From: Protula sp. h YS-2021
Lineage: Eukaryota; Annelida; Polychaeta; Sabellida; Serpulidae
Assembly (NCBI GenBank): GCA_949752745.1
Contig: OX457032.1
Coordinates: 15,265,720 to 15,329,719 of the forward strand
Direction: 5' to 3'
DNA length: 64,000 nt
A program made the position numbers and the translations under genes. Each line of letters opens with the position of its first letter. Position 1 is the stretch's first letter. Shown here piece by piece: positions 12,201-21,911 of the stretch. The notes below the pieces were generated by a model that was not told where the DNA came from, did no database searches, and was given only the letters and a program-made list of their open reading frames with translations.

Positions 12201-15200
12201 GGAGTTGCTCAACAAGTCAACAACGTTCTCGTTGTACAGTTCTATGTACGAAACGCGCAGCAAGAACTCGCGATCCCACGCCTACAAACACATGCGTTAG
12301 AAGTTAAATCCATCAAATTACACGCTTGTCGGGACCCAATATTCAGACATGGTTTCAACATAGTTAACAAATAAATAAGCCTTGTTAAATCTTAGGTATT
12401 TTATCTGGTCTTTGGACAACTCGGCCCATTACCAACTCGGCCCATCGCGAAAGACGACTCGGCCCAACTTCTGGACAACTCGGCCCATTCGTGAGAGACG
12501 ACTCGACCCAAATTACCAACTCGACACAAAACATTTTCATCGAAAATTTTCTCCAGATCTATGACTTTTTTTAGTGTCTTTTATGGAAGAAGTGTTAGTA
12601 CTTTGTCCATTGTCGATTACGCATGTGTTATGAGAACAAACCACTTCTAATTGTGAATGACATGATGAGATCATTACACTGGAAAAAAAACCTTCTCGGC
12701 CATTAAAAGGTAGTAAACGCTTGATTGGCGTTGGGTCATCGCTGATTGCACTTACCCCCTCAATGGTATCGAATATTTGATTGACAGCCAGGGGGATGAT
12801 TCCGGGCTCGCTAGTGTTCCCCATCATCGTGTGCGTTTTCCCGCTGGAGGTCTGTCCGTATGCAAAAACGGTACCTATAAAGACACACACGAGAATTTCC
12901 ATGAATACGAATAAGAGCCTGGACAGGTCAGACAAATACCAAACACCTCAACCATATACTAATTTGGGGGGAAAAAAGCAATTTTATTTCAGAACATTGT
13001 CTGGTAAATTGCAAATTTAGTATAAATTGTTCTGTGAAAGCGGCAAGCAACAAAGAAGGATAGTCAGGTGGGTGATGTAGATAATAGCTGTGTTAAATCA
13101 GTTATGGCCATGCCAGCATGTCTACAGCAAGTGTCTCAAAATGTAGACTTAGGATCTATACCGATATCACGTGATGTGACTTGAAGCAAAATTGTATTAT
13201 TTTCCAAGCGCTGCTCAGTTTTATGAATCAGTAGGGTGGAGGTCAGCAGATGGAGAAGCAGACGGAGGAGAGAATTTATTTACCATTGAATCCGGACATG
13301 GTGGACCGAATAATGGGCTCCACATACTTGTACACATCCCGCGTGGAATTCTCAGGCGCAAAAACTGCGTCTAAAAATATATAACAAAAAATGATTAACC
13401 GCAAAACAATGATAGCATTCACTAAAAACTATAATAAAGAAAAATTATTGATTAAAACACACTTGTTATATTGTCTAAACAACTGAAATCAAAACTATTC
13501 AAATGGGAAAAAAATTATTCACATTACTGGACATGTTTTCGGTTCCCACATAAAAAAGTAACAAAACCATCCCAGGACAATGCCCAGCTTACAGAAAAAA
13601 CACCTTAACAGCCATTTTTTTTCGAAATATCGCAGGTAGTTAGAAGACAGTTAGCCGACAGTTTAATATTACTGTTATATTTTTTTGCATCCCCAAGTTT
13701 CACTTCGTTCTGGGCAGTAAAGTCTGTCGTGTTCTGGGTTTGTATATCTTAACGTTAGGTTTACAGAACATTTCAAATAAAAGTTTAAATCGTACATACA
13801 TTTAACTTGAATTTGAACTAAACAATAATCAAGCAAAAATTCAAAATTAGAGTATAGCTAAGTGAAGCACAATCCGTCTACCAACCAAAACAAGTGACAT
13901 AGCTGCGAAAAAAAGACTGAAATACCATCAAAAAACACGATTTTTATGGTGGATTATACACGTTACTCGGTCGTAGACCACAACCAACTAGAAAGCTTTG
14001 CTTTGGTGACATTTGGGCGTATTTGACCAAAAATTGTTCGCGCTGTGGCCAAGGAACAAAACTTCGACACCCCTTTCCACTTATACCAGCAACTAACAAA
14101 GTCAACTGGGACAAAAACTAGCGCCATGCCCCAGAACCACTGCGTAAATGACAGGACAAATCGTTAACGCGTATGCCGTGACAGAACTCATCCTCACCGA
14201 AAGTGTAGGAGTATTGCTTCGAAGCATGACAGAACTCACCGAAAGTGTAGGAGTATTGCTTCGAAGCATGACAGAACTCACCGAAAGTGTAGGAGTATTG
14301 CTTCGAAGCATGACAGAACTCACCGAAAGTGTAGGAGTATTGCTTCGAAGCATGACAGAACTCACCGAAAGTGTAGGAGTATTGCTTCGAAGCATGACAG
14401 AACTCACCGAAAGTGTAGGAATATTGCATCGAAGCATGACAGAACTCACCGAAAGTGTAGGAGTATTGCTTCGAAGCGGGTGCCGTGCATTGAATAGTCT
14501 CACCAGTTGCTCTCCACAGCAGCTTGCCTCCGCTCTTCAACTCCCTGTTATCAGATGTCATACAATTAAACGAAACTTCTGATGTTACTTTAATATCGAG
14601 TTGAAAACTACGACTTAATCATCGAAATTTTACATAAAAATGCACAATGCAAACGAACTAACTTAAAGCTTATATTTTAAAATAGTTATAAAACAGTTTT
14701 TAAATATTATTTTTAAATTTAAAATTCAATCTTAAAACCAGCTTATTTTTCAAACAAGAATGTCGTCGCCGGTCCTTTTTGACAAGTGAGAATGTGGACA
14801 CTCGAGACTATCTGTCCGTTAAATGAGGTGACAGTTTTCTGAAAACGGCCTGGATTGAAATGTTAAAAAAGGGAAACAAACCCAGTAAATGGAGCTACAT
14901 TCAAAGTTCAACCATGTCTCTGTGTTATCATGGACGGTAACTATACATATGTTACCCCAGCAGCTCGCGAGGACCATTCCTAAAGGTATATACCACCTGA
15001 TCAATATCGGTAGCACCTTTAACGTTAAGTAATTTCGCTAGCTTCGACAAACAACACCAGATTCTGGAAAACTTATACCAAACACGGAGCCAAACCGAAT
15101 AATTTCTCTGACGATGAAATGGGAGTACCAAATTTGAACACAGTGTTGGAAATAGAGTGCGCCCGGGCGCATCGTTTTGTTAAAACGGCGCACTGACTCA

Positions 15201-16377
15201 AGCTAAGTGCGCCGTTTTGGCGCACTTAAATCCGTCGGCCTACATTTTTTCTTTGTTTATGCTTTCTTTGTTGACTATTTTCCACACCCTTTTGGTGTAA
15301 GATAGCTATGCATATATACATATCGGGCATAAATTTCCGACCTTTTCGACTAATATGGCGCCTTGCTAAACAGGCCTCGTTCGTCGTTAGACTGAAAAAG
15401 AACACGTGGATTCTCAGAAAATTGACTTTTCAATTATCGCAAATTCTTTCTTGTTGTGCAGATACCAAAGATTGCGTTCTTGTAAATCTGGTACAGATAT
15501 AACTACATCTCACAATGGACAACATGAGACCAAGAACCCATTTCGATTTCAAGTTTGTGAAGAAAAGTAAGGTTGCAGTTAAAGTCCCTAAGGTAATCAC
15601 GGATATGGTCATTTCTTCCAGTGTAAATAGATTTACCTTTGTCTCTTTTTTTTTCTCTTTGAAAAATACCTCAAGCCATAGAATCTTTTTCTTGAATTCA
15701 GTAAAGGTATACTGAAGCTTTGAAACTGAGCACTGCAACACTAATTTAATTTAAATTTAAAAAAAATTATTTTCCAGCCAACCTATGGTCACTGTCATAT
15801 CAGTACTACAAAGATGAATTTCCGTGCCTAGTGAAACTTGCTTCTGTTGCGCTCACACTCTCACTCAACGCCTCAGATGTCGAACGACGTTTTTCCGTTC
15901 AAAATGACATTAAAACTGCCCCTAGAACAGGCTTTCTCCAGAAAAAGTGAATACTTTGACCATAATCAAGACAGAGGGACCGACGCTGAAGGATTTCAAC
16001 TTTGAAGCTGCCTTTTGTTGGTTTAAAGGCTGACAAAATAAGGCGCAATCAGTGGGTTGCTCAGAAAGAATAAAATTTTTGAGTGCCACAGACAAATAAC
16101 TTTCTGCCACTATAGTTTAAGAACGGTTTTGTTTTGTTTGCAAAACGGCGCACTGATCTCGGATGAGTGGGCCGTTTTGGCGCACTGTTATGTGTACTTA
16201 ATTCCAGCACTGGAATAGAACTCCATAAAAAATGAAAGGGGCGTAACCAGAAGCCCGACAAAGCCCACTGCACCCCCCCCCTACCCCTCAACATATACTG
16301 TATTTTTAGGGGTATTAGCGTACTTACCTCTCAAGTAATGGCCTCGTGCGAACAACCACCTCTATGTTATCAGCCAT
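9281..16377 (-). CDS. CENP-E-like kinesin-7: motor-domain exons
   Basis: The start codon is at 16,377 ([16 protein letters not shown], the beta-1 strand of kinesin motors). Exons in order: 16328-16377, 14450-14544, 13284-13370, 12756-12874, 12171-12281, 11446-11595, 10945-11007, 10298-10443, 9696-9822, 9281-9400. Phases agree at every junction. Motifs: P-loop [10 protein letters not shown], switch [12 protein letters not shown], switch II DLAGSEK, microtubule-binding [20 protein letters not shown], and a neck region [17 protein letters not shown]. The PVINEV neck and the later TWCPG stretch favour kinesin-7/CENP-E over other kinesins. Two donors (12,170, gtgcat; 9,280, gtcata) are weak. CENP-E is an ATP-driven kinetochore motor for chromosome congression. 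Intron 1 holds a hAT relic. The exon 2 donor sits in a seven-copy tandem repeat. Confidence 0.85.
10466..10585. repeat. 'AACTCGGCCC' dispersed repeat, copy 1
   Basis: Several imperfect 'caactcggccc' units in about 120 bp of the intron between kinesin exons 10945-11007 and 10298-10443. A related block is at 12,415-12,515. This is a dispersed low-complexity element of unknown class. Confidence 0.6.
11630..11852. repeat. Dispersed repeat ('ggtgttaaacgtcc' family)
   Basis: The sequence 'tttggtgttaaacgtccc' followed by 'gaagaaatag' and 'tcgcctcttacgacatg' matches a repeat type I associate with molluscan genomes. Pieces recur near 10,018-10,150 ('attttacgtccttttcagg', 'ggaagaatgaagaaatag'). No coding capacity. 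The taxonomic association is from memory and unverified. Confidence 0.5.
12415..12530. repeat. 'AACTCGGCCC' dispersed repeat, copy 2
   Basis: Four or more 'caactcggccca' and 'gacgactcggccc' units, related to the block at 10,466. It lies in the intron between kinesin exons 12756-12874 and 12171-12281. Confidence 0.6.
14184..14477 (-). repeat. 42-bp tandem repeat duplicating a splice donor (7 copies)
   Basis: Seven head-to-tail copies of a 42-bp unit span the 3' end of kinesin exon 2 and the start of intron 2. In the minus sense each copy has the coding end 'tcctacactttcg' followed by 'gtgagttctgtcat', so the donor consensus CG|GTGAGTT is present in every copy. The copy farthest left has a small insertion. 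The unit is 14 codons with no stop through the array, so any of the seven donors gives an in-frame product. Only the donor at 14,449/14,450 gives the standard kinesin spacing. Confidence 0.9.
15141..16212 (+). mobile_element. hAT transposon relic in kinesin intron 1
   Basis: Ends CAGTGTTGGAA (15141) and TTCCAGCACTG (16212) are inverted repeats with one mismatch. Subterminal blocks 'aacggcgcactga' and 'gccgttttggcgcact' occur near both ends. A frame at 15,777-15,950 encodes the C-terminal hAT dimerisation stretch ([20 protein letters not shown]). A short frame at 15,515 may be an upstream coding piece. Most of the transposase is missing, and I found no convincing 8-bp duplication. Confidence 0.7.
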
Positions 16378-17707
16378 GACGCAGCTGCTCCAAAAACAAA
16401 AAATAGATATTTCATACCAACATTTATTCTGGAGAAAATATGATGTAAAGAAAGCATGTTCGTTCAAATTTAAATAAGCGAATTCGTGATATGAAGTTTG
16501 CCGAAAAGTTCTGACGTCTTGTTGTTTCAATAGATAAATTTATAACTTCGACTCGAACTTACCAGGTTGTTTTTTTTTAATATTTACAAAAAAATTAAAC
16601 GGTGAAGAAGTGTTAAAATAGTTTTCGTGTTATTGTGTCAACAGCAAAGGTGTATGAAAATAAGCGATGGCGGCTGGTGACCATTTTCAATTTCCCAAGT
16701 CATCCGAAAGCAGACATCATTTTGTGGTCAATCCAAAGATAAAAAGGTGAAAACAACATTGGCACCGATTATGCCAGGTCCATTTACAAAAACTAAAAAA
16801 TGTGTTCTTTCACTGTGAAAACTGCGTTATTCCAGGATTGTTTACAAACCAGAAGCTACGGAAGTCACTGTGACATTCTTATTTTAGATCACGATAATCT
16901 TCTCCAACTGACAGACTAATCTGAAATTTAACCAATTGCGATGTGTGGTTCAGCAAGCTAAATCACGCTTTGGACGCAAAAATTCTGTATTTCGAATACA
17001 AACTAACCCGGTAAAAAATGAAAGAAATGATAGAAAGATTTTGCCTAAATGTCACAGTTTCTCTTGAGACAAACAGGGCTGGCATGATTTGAATCAGTTG
17101 ATTTAAATCATGATTTAAATCGTGATTTAAATCAGCATAAAAAAATCACGATTTTTATTTTTTTTTCTACGAACTGCATTTTCTTTTTTAATTCATATGT
17201 GCAGTGAAGGCACTTGAAGACGTCTTTTGTTTAAACAAGGCATTTCATACCGTACGCTTGTTGTTGCACATGAGCCTCCGAGGGGGTGGGAGCAGTTAGC
17301 GACGGACAGCCCGCTTCAAGCAGGTCGATGCCGGTAGTGTTTGAAAAGAAGGCCTTGACCCTTATAGTATTTAGACCGTTTGAGCACGTACTCTGGAATC
17401 TGCACTCGGTAATCGCGCAACTAATCTTCTTTCTCCTCTTCCTCATATATTTTTCTGTCATTTCTTTCATTTTGTTACAAGGTTCCATCGCACCCAAAGT
17501 GTGATTTGGCTCAATTGAATGTTCCTAGCCATGTGCAAGGAAACATGAAACTGAACAGCACATCGTAATCGGCAAAACTGAAAATGTGTTCTGTTTATTT
17601 GAAAACAAGTTTGCGTCGGTTATTCCTGGTTTATTTACCAACTAGGAGCCACATAATTCAACATGGCATTCTTATTATAGTTTATGATAATCTTCTCCAG
17701 CCAATAG

Positions 17708-18171
17708 CAGGCCTTCCAGTGCACCTGAGGGAAAAATGGGTTATTTTAATAGGTCCTTAGTTTTAAAAAAATAGGATTTTTCAGGTTTTTTGGCGTAAAA
17801 AATAGGTTTTAATAGGTTTTTGAGGTGTCCAAAAAGTAACATTTTATAAGGTTTGACATACTAAAATAATACTTTTTATAGGTTTAAGGGTGTTAACATA
17901 TTTTAATAAGTTTTTCGATTTTAATGGTCATAATTTATGTACAATACATACATTAATTTGAACAATACAGATACTCTAAAAATGTGAGTTTTTTGGTAAT
18001 ATTATGTGTAAAAATGGATAATTTAAAGAAAAAATTTGGCAAAAAATAATAATAATTAGCCGTTTAAAAAATAAGTTTCAATAGGTTTAATAGGTCATTT
18101 TCGAACAAAAAATAGGTCCCTTTTAAAAAAACAACGTTTATTAGGTTTAACAGGTTCCGCCGGAATGCCTG
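17708..18171. mobile_element. 'TAGGTTTTAATAGG'-rich element with CAGGC termini
   Basis: Ends CAGGCCTTCC and GGAATGCCTG are imperfect inverted repeats flanked by the direct repeat caatag (17,702-17,707 and 18,172-18,177). The interior is a degenerate array of 'aataggtttt' units. The uninterrupted homologous copy near 16,890-16,930 supports insertion. Confidence 0.55.
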
Positions 18172-19026
18172 CAATAGATAAATTTGCAATTTAACCAATT
18201 ACGCTGTGCTGTTCGTTCAATTTGAATGTTCTTTGCTTGTGCGTAATAACTTTATTTTTAAGGACTTTGTCATGATGTCTCAGGCTTACAGGATAATTTC
18301 CATGCCTTTCCAGATTTATCCATGACTGTGAGATATGCTTAATTGGTCCCAAGTGACCGTAATCCCGCCATCTCTAATTTACTCTGACGAGGAGGAGAGT
18401 CGCTTCCCTGGTCTTAAATTATCGCCCACATTTATAAAAACTAGCCCTTTTCAATTTTAAATATACATCAACAGGATAGAACGTTGTGATTAACACCTCC
18501 ACTTGCACCACAAAGTCACACAGAAATGAATAATTGAATTTATTCTTGAAAAAATAGTTTAACACTGACCGCCAAAGTTTCAATTTCTGACCCGCTTTTA
18601 CGCTGTGGGCTACGGATATTGCCGTTGTCGTTTCAATCTTACATTGCTTATCCAGGTTTTTAGAATCAATTTCATTGATTATACTGTAACTGGTTTGCTC
18701 AATTCAACATTTGTTCTGTAAGTAATTGTAAGAGCAATTCTGTAAGTAATTTTTTAGTTGTTGAGATCTTGTTCAATGATATTCATTTGCGTAGCTTTAC
18801 GTTTTCCGGAAAGACTTCTATGTCTGGATAGAATTAAGCGACTTATCCTGTCGTTGTCTAAAGGCCATGGTAAGGCCTATCCTTTTTTTAGAATGATTTA
18901 CTCTATCGATCCGAAAATAGCACTGTAATTGAAAAGGCGAAGCTTATACATAAAAAAGCGAAGCTTATGCATAAACGATCTCCCAACAAGTAAGCTGTGT
19001 ATATATATACATATATACATATATAT

Positions 19027-19208
<182 letters not shown>

Positions 19209-19387
19209 AAAGAATTTTTAAAGGATTTGCATATCTTACAAACCAAGTTGAGTTAATTTTAGTTTAAGAATTTGTGAAGATTTGTTAAGTTCCATTGCAT
19301 AACTTACACGTAGAGATACGCAACATTTCACTTGAAGAACTGTTTATTTTAACCAATTTCTTTTCTTTTTCTTTTTTTTTTTTTTTG

Positions 19388-19393
19388 CAGGCC
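19388..19393. repeat. Left target-site duplication (caggcc)
   Basis: The 6-bp sequence caggcc directly precedes the left terminus and is repeated exactly at 36,213-36,218. A 6-bp duplication is the length produced by Polinton integrases. Confidence 0.93.
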
Positions 19394-19761
19394 AGTAGGG
19401 TGAAAACACCGTTTCTACTGCATTTTGTGACGTCATACTGTCTGGAAGTGACGTCATCATGTCTGGAAGTGACGTCATCATGTCTGGACCGGAAGTGCTG
19501 TCTAGACCGGAAGTGCTGTCTAGACCGGAAGTGCTGTCTGGAGTGGAAGTGACGTCATCATGTCTGGACCGGAAGTGACATCATGATGTCTGGACCGGAA
19601 GTGACGTCATCATGTCTGGACCGGAAGTCATGATAAGCGTTAGGATAGGCGCGACCATGTGTGACGTCATCATGACGTCATACTGAGATGATGCTGTCTG
19701 GAGCGAAAGTGGTTTGGCCGAGTCAATCAACATGAAGCCAATGAACCCGACCTGTCAATCA
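19394..19761 (+). repeat. Left terminal inverted repeat (368 bp)
   Basis: It matches the reverse complement of 35,845-36,212 essentially without difference until 'acctgtcaatca'. After that the left copy reads gtgtaacc while the right copy duplicates the preceding 33-bp block. Its interior is an array of TGACGTCA and ACCGGAAGT sites. Confidence 0.95.
19428..19687. promoter_or_regulatory. ETS/CRE site array in left terminal repeat
   Basis: By eye the repeat contains seven perfect TGACGTCA palindromes (CREB/ATF sites), one variant TGACATCA, and six ACCGGAAGT sites (ETS/GABP consensus). Four CREs are directly preceded by GGAAG to give GGAAGTGACGTCA, and one of these is the full overlapping composite CCGGAAGTGACGTCA, a described ETS-CRE co-binding motif. 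The regulatory role is inferred from motif content only. Confidence 0.7.
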
Positions 19762-19797
19762 GTGTAACCATGGCAACAGACCCTAAAAAGCCACGAC

Positions 19798-20345
19798 CCC
19801 CCCCCCCCCTCGAAATTGTGATTTTTGCATATTTATCCGTTTCAGACGATTCTGAACATTTTTCATTTTTTCGACCCCCCCCCCCCTCGAAATTGTGATT
19901 TTTGCATATTTATCCGTTTCAGACGATTCTGAACATTTTTCATTTTTTCGACCCCCCCCCCCCCCCCTCGAAATTGTGATTTTTGCATATTTATCCGTTT
20001 CAGACGATTCTGAACATTTTTCATTTTTTCGACCCCCCCCCCCCCCCTCGAAATTGTGATTTTTGCATATTTATCCGTTTCAGACGATTCTGAACATTTT
20101 TCATTTTTTCGACCCCCCCCCCCCCCTCGAAATTGTGATTTTTGCATATTTATCCGTTTCAGACGATTCTGAACATTTTTCATTTTTTCGACCCCCCCCC
20201 CCTCGAAATTGTGATTTTTGCATATTTATCCGTTTCAGACGATTCTGAACATTTTTCATTTTTTCGACCCCCCCCCCCCTCGAAATTGTGATTTTTGCAT
20301 ATTTATCCGTTTCAGACGATTCTGAACATTTTTCATTTTTTGGGT
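19798..20345. repeat. Left subterminal tandem array (about 75 bp x 7) with C-tracts
   Basis: Seven near-identical units, each starting 'tcgaaattgtgatttttgca' and ending 'cattttttcga' followed by a run of 10-16 C. Units are identical except for C-tract length. The array has no equivalent at the right end. It is followed by a single copy of 'ctatgtaccgacccccc', the complement of the unit amplified at the right end. Confidence 0.95.
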
Positions 20346-20470
20346 CGACCGACCCCCCCCCCCCTAGGACAGACTATGTACCGACCCCCCCCCCCCCCAG
20401 GAGAACAAACTAAAAAAAAAATTGTGCTGAATCAGCATGATGAAATCGTTGATTCAGCATGATAAAATCG

Positions 20471-20478
20471 TATATAAG
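20471..20478 (+). promoter_or_regulatory. TATA box, left terminal transcription unit
   Basis: TATATAAG lies about 60 bp upstream of the small frame at 20,532. The surrounding block ('gtgtctcgaggcttag', 'gtcagacac') is shared in inverted orientation with the right end (TATA at 35,563-35,570), so both ends carry a related inward-facing promoter. Confidence 0.6.
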
Positions 20479-20531
20479 TGTAGTGTCTCGAGGCTTAGGC
20501 ATCGTCAGACACACCAGCTATCAACATAGAC

Positions 20532-20612
20532 ATGGATGACTTTGAAACAGTTACTTTTGATGATACATTATTATCGTTGGAAGAGATAGATGCGTCATGG
20601 TACAATCGCTAA
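20532..20612 (+). CDS. Tiny left-end frame, diverged partner of the right-end gene
   Basis: A 26-codon frame (MDDFETVTFDDTLLSLEEID start, ends YNR) lies downstream of a TATA box. Its upstream DNA ('acaccagctatcaacata') aligns with the start of the right-terminal gene (minus strand, 35,523), where the homologous stretch encodes TPAIIIDD. The left copy has lost the original start region and stops early, so it is either a truncated paralogue or a very small acidic peptide. Function is unknown. Confidence 0.35.
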   Translation: MDDFETVTFDDTLLSLEEIDASWYNR

Positions 20613-20704
20613 CAAACGGTTTACCAACAACCTTTCTCGACGGTTTCAATGACATGACTCCGCGATTTTACAAACATCTCATGAAAACCTACATGTAACA
20701 TCTG

Positions 20705-20711
20705 TATAAAA
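20705..20711 (+). promoter_or_regulatory. TATA box for the first left-arm gene
   Basis: The sequence is gTATAAAAgg. A normal start site about 30 bp downstream would fall just after the ATG at 20,731, which would make the next in-frame ATG (20,767) the working start. Confidence 0.5.
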
Positions 20712-20730
20712 GGAGGTAAAACCATCTACA

Positions 20731-21159
20731 ATGTCAACATTGCTTCTTCATCGATGTGTAGAGACCATGGATGACGTCTTCAAAGTGAATTATGCTGACT
20801 ATGTGTTTTCAAAGCTTCCTGCTTTTGAATCGGATTGGATGCTGCAAGTGAAGAACTTACATCAGCATTGGGAAGCTGTTGGAAAGACCATTCCAAGAGA
20901 TCGTTTCATCCGCTCGTTTCTACGTGAATGTGAAGATCTACATTTACCGTTAACTTATGACATTGATTTAGCATTTATCAACGTGAATACAATTTGGGCA
21001 GTTGAGCTCATGTTAGATGTGGCTGCAAGAATCATTTTACATTATGATGATGATGTTCCAAATAATGTATCAGAGCTTGTCCGATTCAACCATGGACGAG
21101 TTGAAGTGAATTCAAAACTTTGCAAGTTCTTTGCTGACTCAGCAGATAGTTGGGTATAA
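20731..21159 (+). CDS. Left-arm accessory protein 1, helical, unknown function
   Basis: 142 codons from the ATG at 20,731. The TATA position suggests initiation at 20,767 instead (130 residues, MDDVFKVNYADYVFSKLP). I do not recognise a family. The sequence is acidic and predicted mainly helical, with no cysteine motif, signal or membrane segment. It resembles in character, not in clear sequence, the other small left-arm proteins at 21,912 and 22,976. Its stop codon is the TAA of the next gene's TATA box (tgg gTA TAA AA), and the codons for its last residues contain a perfect Maf-response element. The two genes are therefore physically interlocked. It is probably expressed early, given its place beside the terminal enhancer-like array. 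Confidence 0.6.
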   Translation: MSTLLLHRCVETMDDVFKVNYADYVFSKLPAFESDWMLQVKNLHQHWEAVGKTIPRDRFIRSFLRECEDLHLPLTYDIDLAFINVNTIWAVELMLDVAARIILHYDDDVPNNVSELVRFNHGRVEVNSKLCKFFADSADSWV

Positions 21160-21161
21160 AA
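21132..21161 (+). promoter_or_regulatory. T-MARE plus TATA promoter for the PC4/Zn-finger gene
   Basis: TGCTGACTCAGCA (21,132-21,144) is a perfect 13-bp T-type Maf recognition palindrome with an AP-1 core. TATAAAA follows at 21,155-21,161. A start site near 21,185 would leave a 55-nt leader before the ATG at 21,240, so translation should begin there and not further upstream. A second 'actcagcaga' half-site follows at about 21,170. Confidence 0.65.
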
Positions 21162-21239
21162 GGGAGTGAACTCAGCAGAGTGAAGTCATTTCTCAGCAGT
21201 CAGTTGGAGGGAGTGGATCATCAGTACATTGTAGCAGCC

Positions 21240-21887
21240 ATGGAGAACAAGACAAGCAACGCAACGCAGCGCAGCAGCAGCTTTAAAATTAGTGCTAACT
21301 TAACCATTACTGTGGAGCATGGAGAATATGGGCCATTTCTACGCATCACACGTGGAGAGAGATGGTGTGCTTATTCACCATCTTTGTGGAAGATTGTATG
21401 CCAAAGCTTGAAAAATTTACGCGACATTGGCTTCAAACTGTACTTAACGCAAACGAAGTGGCTTGAAGTCATTTCATACTTGGATATGCGCTATGTGAGT
21501 TTTGTGCGCACGTCACGGTTTGAAGGGAAAGAATACACACATCACATCAACATGAATGATGGTGAATGGGAGACACTGCTTCAGGAGATGGACAACATCA
21601 ACTCAGTCCTATCACCATGTGAGGAATGTCATGACAAGAAAACGATCATCAAGCTGCAAAAGGATGGTCGGATGAAGGTGTCAAAGCTATCCAAGAAAAG
21701 GCTGGCTGAAGTTCAGTTGGAGAACATGAACGTACAAAATCAACTTGGACTTACCTGTGACTATTGCGGTGCTTGTGGATATGTGGAGGATTATCATTGC
21801 CACTGCCACAAGTATAATTGCAAGTTGTGTGAACCAAGCAACTTCTGCGACAAGTGTGGAGTACTTAAAGTCAGTGAAGCAAAGTAA
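21240..21887 (+). CDS. PC4-like protein with C-terminal zinc-binding module
   Basis: 215 codons from the first ATG downstream of the promoter (MENKTSNATQ). The N-terminal half holds two PC4-like halves: strands ending in FLRITRGERW with a following tryptophan helix, then RYVSFVRTSRF, INMNDGEWETLLQEMD. This follows the beta-sheet, 'L-x-x-x-x-W-x-x-L' helix pattern of the transcriptional coactivator PC4/p15 ssDNA-binding fold. The C-terminus is a Cys/His-rich knuckle (CDYCGACG, HCHCHKYNCKLC, CDKCG), likely binding two or more zincs. The related minus-strand cluster (29,639-31,047) supports the fold assignment. It may coat single strands during replication or act in transcription. Fold assignment by eye is moderate. 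Confidence 0.6.
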   Translation: MENKTSNATQRSSSFKISANLTITVEHGEYGPFLRITRGERWCAYSPSLWKIVCQSLKNLRDIGFKLYLTQTKWLEVISYLDMRYVSFVRTSRFEGKEYTHHINMNDGEWETLLQEMDNINSVLSPCEECHDKKTIIKLQKDGRMKVSKLSKKRLAEVQLENMNVQNQLGLTCDYCGACGYVEDYHCHCHKYNCKLCEPSNFCDKCGVLKVSEAK

Positions 21888-21911
21888 AAGCCCACAAGAC
21901 ACTGAAACAAG

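Noticed and set aside
21150..21239. Longer N-terminus for the PC4/zinc-finger protein
   Set aside because: The extension would begin at TTG within the TATA-box region, upstream of the probable transcript start; the first ATG after the promoter is 21,240.
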